A DNA stretch of 64,000 nt from contig NZ_MCGV01000001.1 of NCBI RefSeq assembly GCF_001705235.1, positions 3,042,181 through 3,106,180 of the forward strand, written 5' to 3'. Positions within the stretch are counted from its first letter, which is position 1. Each line of letters begins with the position of its first letter. Positions 53,665 to 63,261 of the stretch are shown piece after piece. Under the pieces are notes generated by a model. The model was not told where the DNA came from, did no database searches, and saw nothing but the letters and a program-made list of their open reading frames with translations. Source of the stretch: Clostridium pasteurianum (GTDB taxonomy: Bacteria; Bacillota; Clostridia; Clostridiales; Clostridiaceae). The translations under genes and the position numbers were made by a program.

Positions 53665-54486
53665 ATGAAACTTAAGATAAAGGATATACTATTGAATTAT
53701 AAGGTGTTTGGAGAAGGCAAGCCTATTGTTATAGTGCATGGTTATTCTGTTGATTATAGAGTTATGTTTAAATCTATGGAAAATCTATTTACCAAAGAAA
53801 GCTGTTATAAGAGGATATATGTGGATTTACCTGGAATGGGTGAATCTACGAGTGCAGACTGGATTAAAAGTTCTGATGATATGCTTGATATTCTAGTTGA
53901 ATTTATAAATAAAGTTACATCTGGTGAAAAGTTTTTACTTGCAGGTGAATCTTATGGTGGATATCTTGTGAGAGGAGTATTATATAAAATACCTAAAAAG
54001 GTTAGTGGACTTTTATTAGTTTGTCCAGCTATAATAGCAGATTTTAAAAAGAGGACGGTTCCAGAACATACAGTATTAGTTAAAGACAATGAATTAAAGT
54101 CTAAGATAAGTGAAGAAGCTTATGATGATTTTAATTCAATATCAGTAGTACAGAATGAAAATATATATAAAAGATATGATGAAGAAATAATGTCAGGTGT
54201 TAAATTAGGAGATGAGAAATTTTTAAGGAGACTTCAAGAAACAGGGTATAGTTTTTCGTTTAATGTGGATAATTTAAGTGAAAAATTTTATGGGCCAACG
54301 CTTATGCTGCTTGGAAGACAGGATTCGGTTGTTGGATATAAGGATGCGTGGAGTATACTAGAGAATTTTCCAAGGGCAACTTTTGCGGTGATTGATATGG
54401 CTGGACACAATCTTCAAATTGAACAGGAAAAGATTTTTAATACACTTGTTACTGATTGGATTAAAAGAGTTCATATTGAAAATTAA
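53665..54486 (+). CDS. Alpha/beta hydrolase
   Basis: A 273 aa hydrolase fold protein: oxyanion region IVIVHGYSVDYRVMF, nucleophile serine in LLAGESYGGYLVRG, acidic residue near LLGRQDSVVGYKD and catalytic histidine in MAGHNLQIEQ. Substrate not predictable. AAGGAG precedes ATG. Likely co-transcribed with the HAD phosphatase. Confidence 0.82.
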   Translation: MKLKIKDILLNYKVFGEGKPIVIVHGYSVDYRVMFKSMENLFTKESCYKRIYVDLPGMGESTSADWIKSSDDMLDILVEFINKVTSGEKFLLAGESYGGYLVRGVLYKIPKKVSGLLLVCPAIIADFKKRTVPEHTVLVKDNELKSKISEEAYDDFNSISVVQNENIYKRYDEEIMSGVKLGDEKFLRRLQETGYSFSFNVDNLSEKFYGPTLMLLGRQDSVVGYKDAWSILENFPRATFAVIDMAGHNLQIEQEKIFNTLVTDWIKRVHIEN

Positions 54487-54545
54487 AATATGTGAAAGTT
54501 GCTTAAACTTTTAAGGCAAATGCATTTTTCATACTAAAATCTACT

Positions 54546-54597
54546 TTGACATAAATATTGGTTATTGCTATAATTTTATTAAACAGTGTTCAATAAA
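54546..54597 (+). promoter_or_regulatory. Consensus promoter with TetR-type operator
   Basis: TTGACA at 54546-54551, exactly 17 bases, then TATAAT at 54569-54574. Directly downstream, 54575-54597 is a 23-bp near-palindrome with half-sites TTTATTAAACA and TGTTCAATAAA (10 of 11 positions symmetric allowing two mismatched pairs). The TetR-family gene that ends this operon is the natural candidate to bind it. Confidence 0.72.
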
Positions 54598-54633
54598 GTA
54601 TGGTAGTTTAATAAAATTATATGGGGTGATAAA

Positions 54634-55116
54634 ATGAAGACAGTAATTATCTATTCTACTAAACATGAATTTACTAAGGATTGTTCTATAAAATTGTCTC
54701 AAAAATTAAATGGAGACGTTGAGTTATTTAATTTAAAAGAAAATAATGATGTGAAATTAGATCAATATGATAATGTTATTATAGGAAGTCCAATTTATAT
54801 GGGGCAAATACTTAAGGAAATACAGAAATTTTGCATGGAAAATCTAGACAAATTAAAGGACAAAAATATAGGATTATTTCTATGTGGTATGAGTGAAGAG
54901 AAAAAAATGCAAGAATTCTTTAATGCGTTTCCAGAAGCACTTTTAAATAAATCCATTGTAAAGGAGTGTTTTGGTGGAGCGTTTATATTTAAGAAAATGA
55001 ATTTCTTTGAAAAATTTATTGTTAAGAGGATAACTAAAAGCAGTGATGATATGATGAAGAACGAAGAAGAAAATATTGATAAATTTGCACAAAAATTTAA
55101 TTTAATAGAAAAGTAA
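54634..55116 (+). CDS. Flavodoxin-like protein (HemG/flavodoxin_5 type)
   Basis: A 160 aa FMN-binding fold. The phosphate loop is IIYSTKHEFTKDC at the N terminus, then NVIIGSPIYMGQILKEIQKF and IGLFLCGM as the isoalloxazine loops. Related proteins act as menaquinone-dependent protoporphyrinogen oxidase or general flavodoxins; no heme gene is near. ATGGGGTG precedes ATG. First gene of a three-gene operon with a membrane protein and TetR regulator. Confidence 0.82.
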   Translation: MKTVIIYSTKHEFTKDCSIKLSQKLNGDVELFNLKENNDVKLDQYDNVIIGSPIYMGQILKEIQKFCMENLDKLKDKNIGLFLCGMSEEKKMQEFFNAFPEALLNKSIVKECFGGAFIFKKMNFFEKFIVKRITKSSDDMMKNEEENIDKFAQKFNLIEK

Positions 55117-55117
55117 T

Positions 55118-55897
55118 ATGAGAAAAAAACAATTTTTTAAAATACTGCTAATTAGTTTTGTTGCTATAATGCTGCGTGGAATTTTACAGGGAATAATACC
55201 TACAGAAAAAAGTTATTTTGAGCCTAGTATGCTTGCTAAAAAAGGGATCGTACTGCCTGTACTTATTATTTATGGTACAGTTGTATATATGGCTATTTCC
55301 TATACATTTGTATTTGCCCAAAAAGGAATGAGTGGAAAAAAGCTAATAAGAGGCATTAAGTTTGGATCACTTTTTGCCCTTATGTGGATAGTTTATCTTT
55401 TGGAACCAATGCCAAGTAATTCAGTTATGGATATGATATATTATCCAGTCATTGATGGTGTAACTTTAGTAATATTGGGTACATTTTTAGGAAAATTTGT
55501 GGTGCAAGAAACAAGCTATACGAAAAATAGTTCAAATAAAATATCTATATTAAGAATCATGATTATTACACTTGTATTTACAATTGGCAGGATAATTGAG
55601 TACAAAGTTTTCAATGTGAACTATTCACAAACTAGTACATTTGTTTGGAATGTTGCAGCTGGAAGTAGTATAGGATTTATTTTTGAGTGCTTAAAACCAG
55701 CTTTAGCAAATAAAAGTAAAATAATGATGTCTATAATATTTGGAACAGTCATATTTGGAGTGAATTTAATATTCTTTAATTTTTTTATGTTAGTTATAGT
55801 TAAGGTAAATGTTTTGAACTTGATTTTAACAACAGTTTTAGATATTGTATTTATAACTATAGGGTGCTTTACGGCTGTAAAAGTTAAAGAAAGATAA
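55118..55897 (+). CDS. Polytopic membrane protein, unknown
   Basis: A 259 aa protein with about seven hydrophobic segments. It starts one base after the flavodoxin stop and lacks its own good ribosome site, implying coupling. No family motif was recognised. A membrane electron carrier or quinone partner of the flavodoxin is possible but only inferred from operon position. Confidence 0.6.
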   Translation: MRKKQFFKILLISFVAIMLRGILQGIIPTEKSYFEPSMLAKKGIVLPVLIIYGTVVYMAISYTFVFAQKGMSGKKLIRGIKFGSLFALMWIVYLLEPMPSNSVMDMIYYPVIDGVTLVILGTFLGKFVVQETSYTKNSSNKISILRIMIITLVFTIGRIIEYKVFNVNYSQTSTFVWNVAAGSSIGFIFECLKPALANKSKIMMSIIFGTVIFGVNLIFFNFFMLVIVKVNVLNLILTTVLDIVFITIGCFTAVKVKER

Positions 55898-55916
55898 AAT
55901 TTTCATGGAGGAAAAA

Positions 55917-56537
55917 ATGGGAATTGCAGAAAGACGAAAATTGGAAATAGAAAACCTAAAGAAAAGGATAATAGATGCTGCTGAGGAGCTTTTAATTAGT
56001 GATGGCTATGAAAATTTATCTATAAGAAAAATAGCCAGTAAAATTGAGTATTCGCCGGGAATTATTTATCATTATTTTAAAGACAAAGGTGAAATAATGG
56101 ATAAAATTGTTACAAGAGGATACAATAATATGTTAAGTAAGTTAAGTGAAGTTACTGTTGATGCAGAAAATCCAGAGAAAACACTTGTCCAAGGACTTAA
56201 GATTTACATTGAATATATGTTAGAGAATCCAGAACAGTTTAGGGCTATATTAATGAATAATATAAGTGAAGTTCAGTATAAAGTAAATATACTAGAAAAG
56301 GGCATTTCAAAAGATAGAGAGAGTATTGGAAGATTGAGCAAGTTAATAGGATTGTGCATTGAAAAAGGTAAGTTTAGAAAAATGGATAAGGAGCTTGCTG
56401 CACAAATAATATGGAGTGCTACATATGGGCTTGTATCAAGATTAATACTCGAAGGAAATATTTCTAAAGAACAAAAGGATAGGCTTATAAATCAACATTT
56501 TGATGTAATTTTTAATGGTCTTTTGGAGAAAAATTGA
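55917..56537 (+). CDS. TetR-family transcriptional regulator
   Basis: A 206 aa repressor. The helix-turn-helix IRKIASKIEYSPGIIYHYFKDKGEIM is classic TetR/AcrR. ATG 55917 is preferred since GGAGG ends 5 bases upstream; ATG 55905 overlaps that site. It is the last gene of the flavodoxin operon and probably binds the palindrome at 54575-54597, closing an autoregulatory loop. Ligand unknown. Confidence 0.87.
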   Translation: MGIAERRKLEIENLKKRIIDAAEELLISDGYENLSIRKIASKIEYSPGIIYHYFKDKGEIMDKIVTRGYNNMLSKLSEVTVDAENPEKTLVQGLKIYIEYMLENPEQFRAILMNNISEVQYKVNILEKGISKDRESIGRLSKLIGLCIEKGKFRKMDKELAAQIIWSATYGLVSRLILEGNISKEQKDRLINQHFDVIFNGLLEKN

Positions 56538-56548
56538 ATCGCTTTTTA

Positions 56549-56586
56549 TATATCCAATCACGATTTTGTGCTTGGATATATTTTTC
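56549..56586 (+). terminator. Terminator of the TetR operon
   Basis: TATATCCAA pairs with TTGGATATA and is followed by T5C. Confidence 0.75.
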
Positions 56587-56606
56587 TATATAAGAAAAAG
56601 AAGATG

Positions 56607-56655
56607 TTGACAAGCTATGAAAACGATATTATAATATGAATATGGAACCGGTTCC
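56607..56655 (+). promoter_or_regulatory. Promoter and LacI-type operator of the IIBC operon
   Basis: TTGACA at 56607-56612, 17 bases, TATAAT at 56630-56635. The perfect palindrome GGAACCGGTTCC at 56644-56655 covers the expected start of transcription and has the central CG of LacI-family operators. The partial LacI-type gene at the window end is the obvious regulator. AAAACG in the spacer may add a cre half-site. Confidence 0.72.
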
Positions 56656-56824
56656 CCAGGGCGAAATTTAATTGACTGAGTGATATAAAAGAATTTATTG
56701 TAACAAAAACTTCGATATGATGTACTTGAAATCTGCTTGTTATGTGATAAAAAACGTTGTAAATATAATGCGTGGAATTTAGGATACATTTGAAGAACTT
56801 TTCTATTTAAAAAGGAGGAAGAAA

Positions 56825-58231
56825 ATGAATCAAAGTGAGAAGTTTAAGAAACTAGCAGAGGAGATTTTAAATGAAGTGGGTGAGAAAGAAAACATTTTAA
56901 ATTTTACCCATTGTGCTACAAGACTGCGTTTTAACTTGAAAAATGAAAGTATTCCAAGTGATGAAAAGATTAAGGAAATTAAAGGTGTACTTGGAGTTAT
57001 TAGATCAGGTGGACAATTGCAGGTAATTATCGGTCAAGATGTATCTAAAGTTTACGATGAAGTTTGCAAAATGATTGGATTTCAAGATAATTCTAATATA
57101 GATGAAGCTGATAAACCAAAGAAAAAAGTAACAGTTAAGTCAGTTTTAAATGGAATATTAGATGCACTATCGGGAAGTTTAGTGCCAGCTATACCAGTTA
57201 TTACAGCGGCAGCGTTTTTTAAGATGCTTGTTGCTATATTGGGACCATCAATGCTTAATGTAATTGGACCCAAAAGTGATTTCTATGTGTTAGCAACGTT
57301 TGTTGGAGATGCGGGTTTTTATTTCTTTCCAGTTATAATCGGATATACTTCAGCTAAAAAATTTAAAGTATCACCAGTTATGGGAATTTTACTGGGTGCA
57401 ATTATGTTACATCCTACCTTTGTAGGTCTTGCTGGTAAAAGTTTTAGTGTTTATGGTATTCCTTGTTCAGTACAAAAGTATGGAAGTACAATTTTGCCAA
57501 TAATTATGTCTGTTTATGTGATGTCATATGTTGAAAGATTCTTTAATAAGTGGTTGCCTTCTGCATTAAGAAGTGTTTTTGCACCAGCTTTCACAATTGC
57601 AGTTATGTTACCAATTAGTCTATGTGTTTTAGGACCTGCAGGTTCATTCTTAGGAAGTTATATTTGTAACGGTATTATATCATTACACGGAGTTGTTGGG
57701 TTCTTAGGAGTAGCAATAATTGGTGCAACATTTGAATTTTTAGTAATGAGTGGAATGCACATGATTTTAATTACTTTCTTATTTCAGATTTTTGCCACTG
57801 CAGGACATGAAAACTTTATAGCTGTAGGTATGATTGCAGCAACATATGCAGTAGCAGGAATATGTTTAGGAGCAGCTTTGAGAATTAAAGACCCTGAGCA
57901 AAAATCTTTGTCATTTGGTTTCCTTATATCTTTACTATTAGGTGGAGTTACTGAACCTGGTATATATGGAGTAGGCATTAGGTATAAAAAACCATTGTTA
58001 GGTCTAGTTGCTGGTGGTTTTGCAGGTGGATTATATATGGGAATTTTGAATATAGGACATTATACACTTGTACCTGCTACAAATGTAGTTGGATTATTAG
58101 CCTTTACTGGTAATGGAACTTCTAATCTAGTAAATGGTATTATAGGTTGCTTGATTTCATTAATTGTTGCTGCTGCTGTTACTTACTTCTTTGGCTTTGA
58201 TAAAAATGATCCAATAGTAAAGAAGAATTAA
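56825..58231 (+). CDS. PTS enzyme IIBC, sucrose/beta-glucoside family
   Basis: A 468 aa transporter. The IIB domain (about 1-90) has phosphorylated C30 in THCATRLRF and GVIRSGGQLQVIIG; the IIC domain follows with about ten membrane helices, including GGVTEPGIYGVGIRYKKP. IIA is missing from the protein and is encoded separately at 59151. Sugar class is sucrose, trehalose, beta-glucoside or similar. AAAGGAGG precedes ATG. Confidence 0.9.
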   Translation: MNQSEKFKKLAEEILNEVGEKENILNFTHCATRLRFNLKNESIPSDEKIKEIKGVLGVIRSGGQLQVIIGQDVSKVYDEVCKMIGFQDNSNIDEADKPKKKVTVKSVLNGILDALSGSLVPAIPVITAAAFFKMLVAILGPSMLNVIGPKSDFYVLATFVGDAGFYFFPVIIGYTSAKKFKVSPVMGILLGAIMLHPTFVGLAGKSFSVYGIPCSVQKYGSTILPIIMSVYVMSYVERFFNKWLPSALRSVFAPAFTIAVMLPISLCVLGPAGSFLGSYICNGIISLHGVVGFLGVAIIGATFEFLVMSGMHMILITFLFQIFATAGHENFIAVGMIAATYAVAGICLGAALRIKDPEQKSLSFGFLISLLLGGVTEPGIYGVGIRYKKPLLGLVAGGFAGGLYMGILNIGHYTLVPATNVVGLLAFTGNGTSNLVNGIIGCLISLIVAAAVTYFFGFDKNDPIVKKN

Positions 58232-58245
58232 GAAAGGATCGCACT

Positions 58246-58992
58246 ATGAAAAAAATTTTAATTAGAGCAGATGATCTTGGATATAGTGAAGCTGTAAATT
58301 ATGGAATAGAAAAATCTATAAAGGATGGACTCATTAAATCAGTTGGTATGATGCCAAACATGTATGCTGCAAGTCATGGATTCAATTTAATAAAAAATTA
58401 TGATATTTGTTTAGGTCAGCATACAAATATTTGTATAGGCAAACCAGTTTGTGATCCCAAATTAGTTCCAAGTCTAGTTGATGAGAACGGCGAATTTAAA
58501 TCATCAAGTTACTATCGTAATTCAAAGCAAGAGGTTGTTGTTTTAGAAGAAGTTATTATGGAGATTGAAGCGCAGTACAAACGATTTGTACAATTGACTG
58601 GGTATGAACCTAAATATTTAGATGGCCATGCTATTAATAGTAAGAACTTTTTTAAAGGATTAGAAATAGTAGCTAAAAAATTCAACTTAAAGTATTCGGG
58701 ATTTACTCTTAATAATAAGCCTATGCTTGTAGGTAAAACAAATGTTTATATTCATATAGCTCATTCTATTGACCAAAAATCAATTGAGCCCTTAATTGAA
58801 GCAATTGAGCAGGGACATGATGGTGATTGTGACATGGTTATTACACATCCTGGATATATTGATGCATATATATTAGAAAATTCATCAGTAAATATTCCGA
58901 GAGTTTATGAAGTGGAAATGCTATGCAGTGAGACGGCAAAACAATGTTTGAATCGTAAGGATATTAAACTAGTAACATACAATGACTTATAA
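58246..58992 (+). CDS. YdjC/ChbG-family carbohydrate deacetylase
   Basis: A 248 aa TIM-barrel-like metal enzyme. The metal aspartate lies in IRADDLGYSEAVNYGI, with GQHTNICIG and KYLDGHAINSK supplying histidines, as in ChbG, which deacetylates phosphorylated chito-oligosaccharides. Here it sits between PTS genes, so it probably removes an acyl group from an imported sugar phosphate. AGAAAGGATC precedes ATG. Confidence 0.85.
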   Translation: MKKILIRADDLGYSEAVNYGIEKSIKDGLIKSVGMMPNMYAASHGFNLIKNYDICLGQHTNICIGKPVCDPKLVPSLVDENGEFKSSSYYRNSKQEVVVLEEVIMEIEAQYKRFVQLTGYEPKYLDGHAINSKNFFKGLEIVAKKFNLKYSGFTLNNKPMLVGKTNVYIHIAHSIDQKSIEPLIEAIEQGHDGDCDMVITHPGYIDAYILENSSVNIPRVYEVEMLCSETAKQCLNRKDIKLVTYNDL

Positions 58993-59150
58993 TAAATAAA
59001 ATTTTGGGAAGTAGCGATAATTAGTTAAAGTGTATAATTATAGTATATCAAATTTTTAAAAAGTATAGTGATTTAAAGTTAGGTAGGACTAGGTCGATAC
59101 TTCCCCTTTAGTAATGTTTATGGTATTTATAGCTATAATGGAGGTTAAAA

Positions 59151-59615
59151 ATGTTAGGGTTATTAAAAAAGAGTAGTAGTGATATAGTTGCGGTTTCTAA
59201 TGCAATTATGTTTCCTATTGAAGAAGTTAAAGATCAGGTTTTTTCTCAAAAGTTAATGGGCGATGGTGTTGCTTTTAAATTATTAGATAATACCATTTCG
59301 TCTCCATGTGATGGTGAAATTACAACAATATTTCCCACTGGCCATGCTTTTGGAATTACAAGAAGTGATGGTGTTGAAATTTTGGTTCATATAGGAATTG
59401 ATACAGTTAATCTTAAAGGAGAAGGATTTACAATTTTATCAAGCCAAGGTAAAAAGATTAAACATGGTGAACCAGTTATTAAGCTCGATTTAGATTTATT
59501 AAAGCAAAAGAATGTTGATTTGTCTACAATGCTTATTATTACAAATAGTAATGGAAAAGATATTCATTTTATTGATTATGGACAAGTTAGTAATAAACAA
59601 AAAATAAATTTATAG
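59151..59615 (+). CDS. PTS enzyme IIA, glucose family (separate)
   Basis: A 154 aa Crr-like protein. H80 in ILVHIGIDTV is the phosphorylated histidine and H65 in TGHAFGI its partner. It supplies the domain missing from the IIBC gene of this operon. AATGGAGG precedes ATG. A 158-base gap separates it from the deacetylase, with no gene or strong signal seen. Confidence 0.9.
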   Translation: MLGLLKKSSSDIVAVSNAIMFPIEEVKDQVFSQKLMGDGVAFKLLDNTISSPCDGEITTIFPTGHAFGITRSDGVEILVHIGIDTVNLKGEGFTILSSQGKKIKHGEPVIKLDLDLLKQKNVDLSTMLIITNSNGKDIHFIDYGQVSNKQKINL

Positions 59616-59625
59616 GAGTGTTCAA

Positions 59626-60528
59626 ATGAAAAAAGAAGACTATTCAATTTATGAATATCGAATGAAAAAAGAAATACAAAATTATGAAGTTGTATATAAT
59701 GAAAGATTAAATGGAAAATTTGAAAAAATTTCAGTAAGAACAAGTATTTCAGGATATGTGGATGGATATATATATAGACCAGAAAATTATGATGGTATAG
59801 AAGTGTTACCTGTAATGTTTAATTTTCACGGTGGTGGCAATGTTTTAGGGTATCCGGAAACTGATGGAATATATTGCCAAAGACTAGCGGACATTGCTCA
59901 CTGTGCTGTAATTAATGTTGATTATTGTTTGGCTCCAGAATTTAAATTTCCTAAACCAATTTTATCAACATATGAGGCCATAGTTAAAATAAAGCAAAAT
60001 AGTAAATTGTATAAAATTGATGCTAACAAAATTGTTGTTGGTGGACACAGTGCCGGAGGTTACATGGCTGTAGTACTATGTTTATTAGATCGTAAAGAGA
60101 AAAAAATTGGTATAAGTGGCCAGATTATAGATTATGCGCCGTTAAAACAATCTTTAAATGAAGAAGATAGAAAAGCACTTGATCCAAAGAAAGCAATGAG
60201 TTCTAAAAGAATTCTTCAATATATTAACTGGTATTTTGATGATCTTAATGATTTAAATGATCCTTTAGCATCTCCAATATTAGCAGATTTGCATGATCTT
60301 CCTAAAATGCTTGTTTTAGCTGCTGAATATGATGTACTGTCAAAAGATGAACAAGATTTTGCAAAGAAAGCTAAGGCTGCGGGAGTTGATGTGACATTTG
60401 AAATATTTAAGAATTGTCAACATGGTTTTACTCATAAATGCCTTAAGGAATATAATGAAAAAGAAGCTGATAGAGCATGGAGAATGATGGGGCAATTCTT
60501 GCTTGATGTTTTTTCTCGTAAGCAGTGA
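59626..60528 (+). CDS. Alpha/beta hydrolase, hormone-sensitive-lipase type esterase
   Basis: A 300 aa cytosolic esterase. The oxyanion motif FNFHGGGNVLG, nucleophile serine in VGGHSAGGYMAV, aspartate in AAEYDVLSKDE and histidine in KNCQHGFTHK complete the family IV layout. No signal peptide. It overlaps the next gene's frame by 4 bases. In this operon it likely cleaves acyl esters from imported sugars. Confidence 0.85.
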   Translation: MKKEDYSIYEYRMKKEIQNYEVVYNERLNGKFEKISVRTSISGYVDGYIYRPENYDGIEVLPVMFNFHGGGNVLGYPETDGIYCQRLADIAHCAVINVDYCLAPEFKFPKPILSTYEAIVKIKQNSKLYKIDANKIVVGGHSAGGYMAVVLCLLDRKEKKIGISGQIIDYAPLKQSLNEEDRKALDPKKAMSSKRILQYINWYFDDLNDLNDPLASPILADLHDLPKMLVLAAEYDVLSKDEQDFAKKAKAAGVDVTFEIFKNCQHGFTHKCLKEYNEKEADRAWRMMGQFLLDVFSRKQ

Positions 60529-60545
60529 GAAATGGAGGAAGAGCA

Positions 60546-61454
60546 ATGGAACTTAAAATGAAATACACATACGAAGAAATGCCTAAAGTAGTTAACTATC
60601 CTGAAGGAACAAAGGTAATAAAAGGAGATAAAAATAATATAAGAGGGTTTATTGGTAAAGATGTTATATACAATAAAGAGGACGGGATTGAATTAAAATT
60701 AAGACTTGTTTATCCAGATGAGTTTAATGAGAATAGAAAATACCCTCTATTTTTTCATGTTCAAGGTTCAGCCTGGATGAAACAAAATCTAAATAGTCAT
60801 ATTTTGGACTTTAAGGATGTTGTTACACATGGATATATTTTAGCAGTTGTAGAGTATCGACCTAGCGATGTTGCAATATTTCCAGCACAAGTATTAGATG
60901 CAAAATGTGCAATGAGATATATTAGAAATCATAGTGATGAACTTCGTATTGATATGAAAAATGTATTTATATCTGGTGAATCAAGTGGAGGGCACACATC
61001 TTCTTTATGTTGGGCTACATGGAAAAATTCTAAATTAGATTATACAGATGAACCACTTTGTAATGTAAGAGGATTTATTGATTTATATGGAATAAGTAAT
61101 TTATCTACTATTTATAAATATTGTTCTGCTTTTGACCATGAAAAAGCTTCTCCAGCAACTATGATAATTGGTGCCCACAGTCTTCTAGGAAATTTAGACT
61201 TAGCATTAAAAGCTTCACCTGTTTACTATATTGATAATGATTCAAATGACGACCCATTATTAATTATGCATGGTAATAAAGATCGTGTTGTCCCATTTCA
61301 GCAAAGTATAGAATTATATGAGAAATGTATTAAGCATCATAAAAATGTAGACTTCTATTGTGTTGATGATGCTGATCATGGAGGTAATGTATTTTATTGT
61401 GAGGAAACAATGAATGTACTTATTGATTTTATGGAAAAATATACTGTTAAATAA
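60546..61454 (+). CDS. Alpha/beta hydrolase, second esterase
   Basis: A 302 aa cytosolic hydrolase, only distantly like the first. The usual HGGG is replaced by FHVQGSAWMKQN; the nucleophile lies in ISGESSGGHTSSL, aspartate in MHGNKDRVVPFQQS and histidine in DADHGGNVFY. ATG 60546 has GGAGGAAG 6 bases upstream, so the protein begins after the first esterase ends. Two different esterases in one sugar operon suggest different acyl chains or positions. Confidence 0.83.
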   Translation: MELKMKYTYEEMPKVVNYPEGTKVIKGDKNNIRGFIGKDVIYNKEDGIELKLRLVYPDEFNENRKYPLFFHVQGSAWMKQNLNSHILDFKDVVTHGYILAVVEYRPSDVAIFPAQVLDAKCAMRYIRNHSDELRIDMKNVFISGESSGGHTSSLCWATWKNSKLDYTDEPLCNVRGFIDLYGISNLSTIYKYCSAFDHEKASPATMIIGAHSLLGNLDLALKASPVYYIDNDSNDDPLLIMHGNKDRVVPFQQSIELYEKCIKHHKNVDFYCVDDADHGGNVFYCEETMNVLIDFMEKYTVK

Positions 61455-61484
61455 AATATTGATAGCAGTAAAGAGGGTTTGATT

Positions 61485-62885
61485 ATGGAAAGGATTTTTA
61501 AGCAGGCTGAGGAAAGAACGAAAGATGAAGTTAATCTTGATGAATGGAGATTGCAATACCATTTAATGCCACTAGTTGGATGGTTAAATGATCCCAATGG
61601 GCTATGTGAGTTTAATGGAACTTATCATATTTTTTATCAATATTCACCTACAAGTGCGGAAGGTAAAGAAAAGGGATGGGGACACTTTACAACAAAGGAC
61701 TTTTTAACTTTCAAAAGGGAAGAAAATGCACTTTTCCCGGATAGCGATATTGATAAAGATGGAGCATATTCGGGAAGTGCGTATATAAGGGATAATCAAA
61801 TATATTTTTTTTACACAGGAAATATTAAGTTTAAAGGAAATTTTGATTACATAAATGAAGGAAGAGGTCACTATTTAAATGGATTTACTTCAAAGGATGG
61901 TATACACTTCGGCAAAAAATATAATATTTTAAAGAATGAAAGCTATCCTGATGACCTGAGCTGTCATGTTCGTGATCCTAAAATTTATGAAGAAGACGGT
62001 GTTTTTTACATGGTTTTAGGAGCTCGCACGAAAAATAGTGTAGGCTGTGCTTTGATTTATGAATCCTTAGATTTAAAAGAGTGGAACTATAAAAGTAGAA
62101 TTGAAACAAAACAACCATTTGGTTATATGTGGGAATGCCCCGATTTGTTTGAAATTGGTACAAAAAAGATTTTAATGGTATGCCCTCAAGGTCTTAAGAA
62201 GCGAGGTTACCAATATGAAAATATTTATCAGAGTGGTTACTTTTTTATTAAAGGTAATATAAAAGATAATTTGATGGTATATAATTTTACGGAGTTAGAT
62301 TATGGATTTGATTTTTATGCACCTCAAACGTTTGTAGATAAAAGCGGCAGAAGAATAATGATTAGTTGGATGGGTTTACCGGATATTCCATATAAAAATC
62401 CAACTGTTAGTAAAGGCTGGCAGCATGCCTTGACTTTACCTAGAGTATTATTTTTAAAAGATGATAGTTTGTATCAGTATCCAATTGAAGAAACAAAAAA
62501 ATTAAGAAAAAATCATGTTCATAGAATATTAGCTATAGATGAAGTTATTTCTACTTTAAGTAAGGTTTATGAAGCACAGCTTATGCCGCTCAATGATAAT
62601 TTTAAAATCAGATTAAGAAAAGATGTTACTTTAAATTATTATAATCACATATTGACATTATCGTTAAAGGAAAGCGGTTATGGCAGAAATGAAAGACATG
62701 TAGAAATAAATAAAATAGAGCAAATAAATATATTTAGCGATACATCATCACTAGAAATATTTATTAATAATGGGCAAAAGGCTTTGACTACAAGGGTATA
62801 TGATGATGAAAATGATACCTCGTTACAAGTAGATTCTCAGATGATTTTAGATCTGTATGAATTAAACAAATATAAAATAGTGTAG
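61485..62885 (+). CDS. GH32 sucrose-6-phosphate hydrolase / fructosidase
   Basis: A 466 aa cytosolic GH32 enzyme. The nucleophile is D36 in WLNDPNG, the transition-state aspartate D164 in VRDPK and the acid/base E217 in WECPD, so the active site is complete. Five-blade propeller plus C-terminal beta domain. It likely splits sucrose-6-phosphate delivered by the PTS. ATG 61485 follows AAGAGGG by 7 bases; TTG 61479 is closer to that site. Last gene of the operon. Confidence 0.92.
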   Translation: MERIFKQAEERTKDEVNLDEWRLQYHLMPLVGWLNDPNGLCEFNGTYHIFYQYSPTSAEGKEKGWGHFTTKDFLTFKREENALFPDSDIDKDGAYSGSAYIRDNQIYFFYTGNIKFKGNFDYINEGRGHYLNGFTSKDGIHFGKKYNILKNESYPDDLSCHVRDPKIYEEDGVFYMVLGARTKNSVGCALIYESLDLKEWNYKSRIETKQPFGYMWECPDLFEIGTKKILMVCPQGLKKRGYQYENIYQSGYFFIKGNIKDNLMVYNFTELDYGFDFYAPQTFVDKSGRRIMISWMGLPDIPYKNPTVSKGWQHALTLPRVLFLKDDSLYQYPIEETKKLRKNHVHRILAIDEVISTLSKVYEAQLMPLNDNFKIRLRKDVTLNYYNHILTLSLKESGYGRNERHVEINKIEQINIFSDTSSLEIFINNGQKALTTRVYDDENDTSLQVDSQMILDLYELNKYKIV

Positions 62886-63261
62886 AAGGTAAATCTTATT
62901 TTACTTTCTATGCTAAAGTTATGTGATATACATATAATAATATACTTATAGGCAATGTATTGTATTCTTAAAGTATTTTGATTTCTGAAAATTTGAAATT
63001 TGCATATTTTATTGCATTTCGTGTAAGCTATTCTGAAAATAACCTATTTTTATGGTTATCTCATATATTTCAAATTAATTCACACAATAATTCACTATGG
63101 TTAATTCCAAAAGATATATCGTTAAGCTTGCCTTCAGATTCACCTTAACAGTAGGTAATATTGTAAATATATGTTTGATATTTTATGTATTTATAGTTAT
63201 AATAGATTTTAAGAAAATTGTACCTGTGTTAAGGTTTATTAAGAATTAGGGGTGAGTTAAA
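62886..63261 (+). promoter_or_regulatory. Intergenic region with promoter for the LacI-type gene
   Basis: TTGATA at 63175-63180, 17 bases and TATAAT at 63198-63203 form a good promoter 58 bases before the regulator's start. A weak TAGAAGGTAAA/TTTACTTTCTA hairpin lies just after the GH32 stop and could be a poor terminator. No GGAACCGGTTCC operator is present here. Otherwise I see no gene. Confidence 0.5.
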
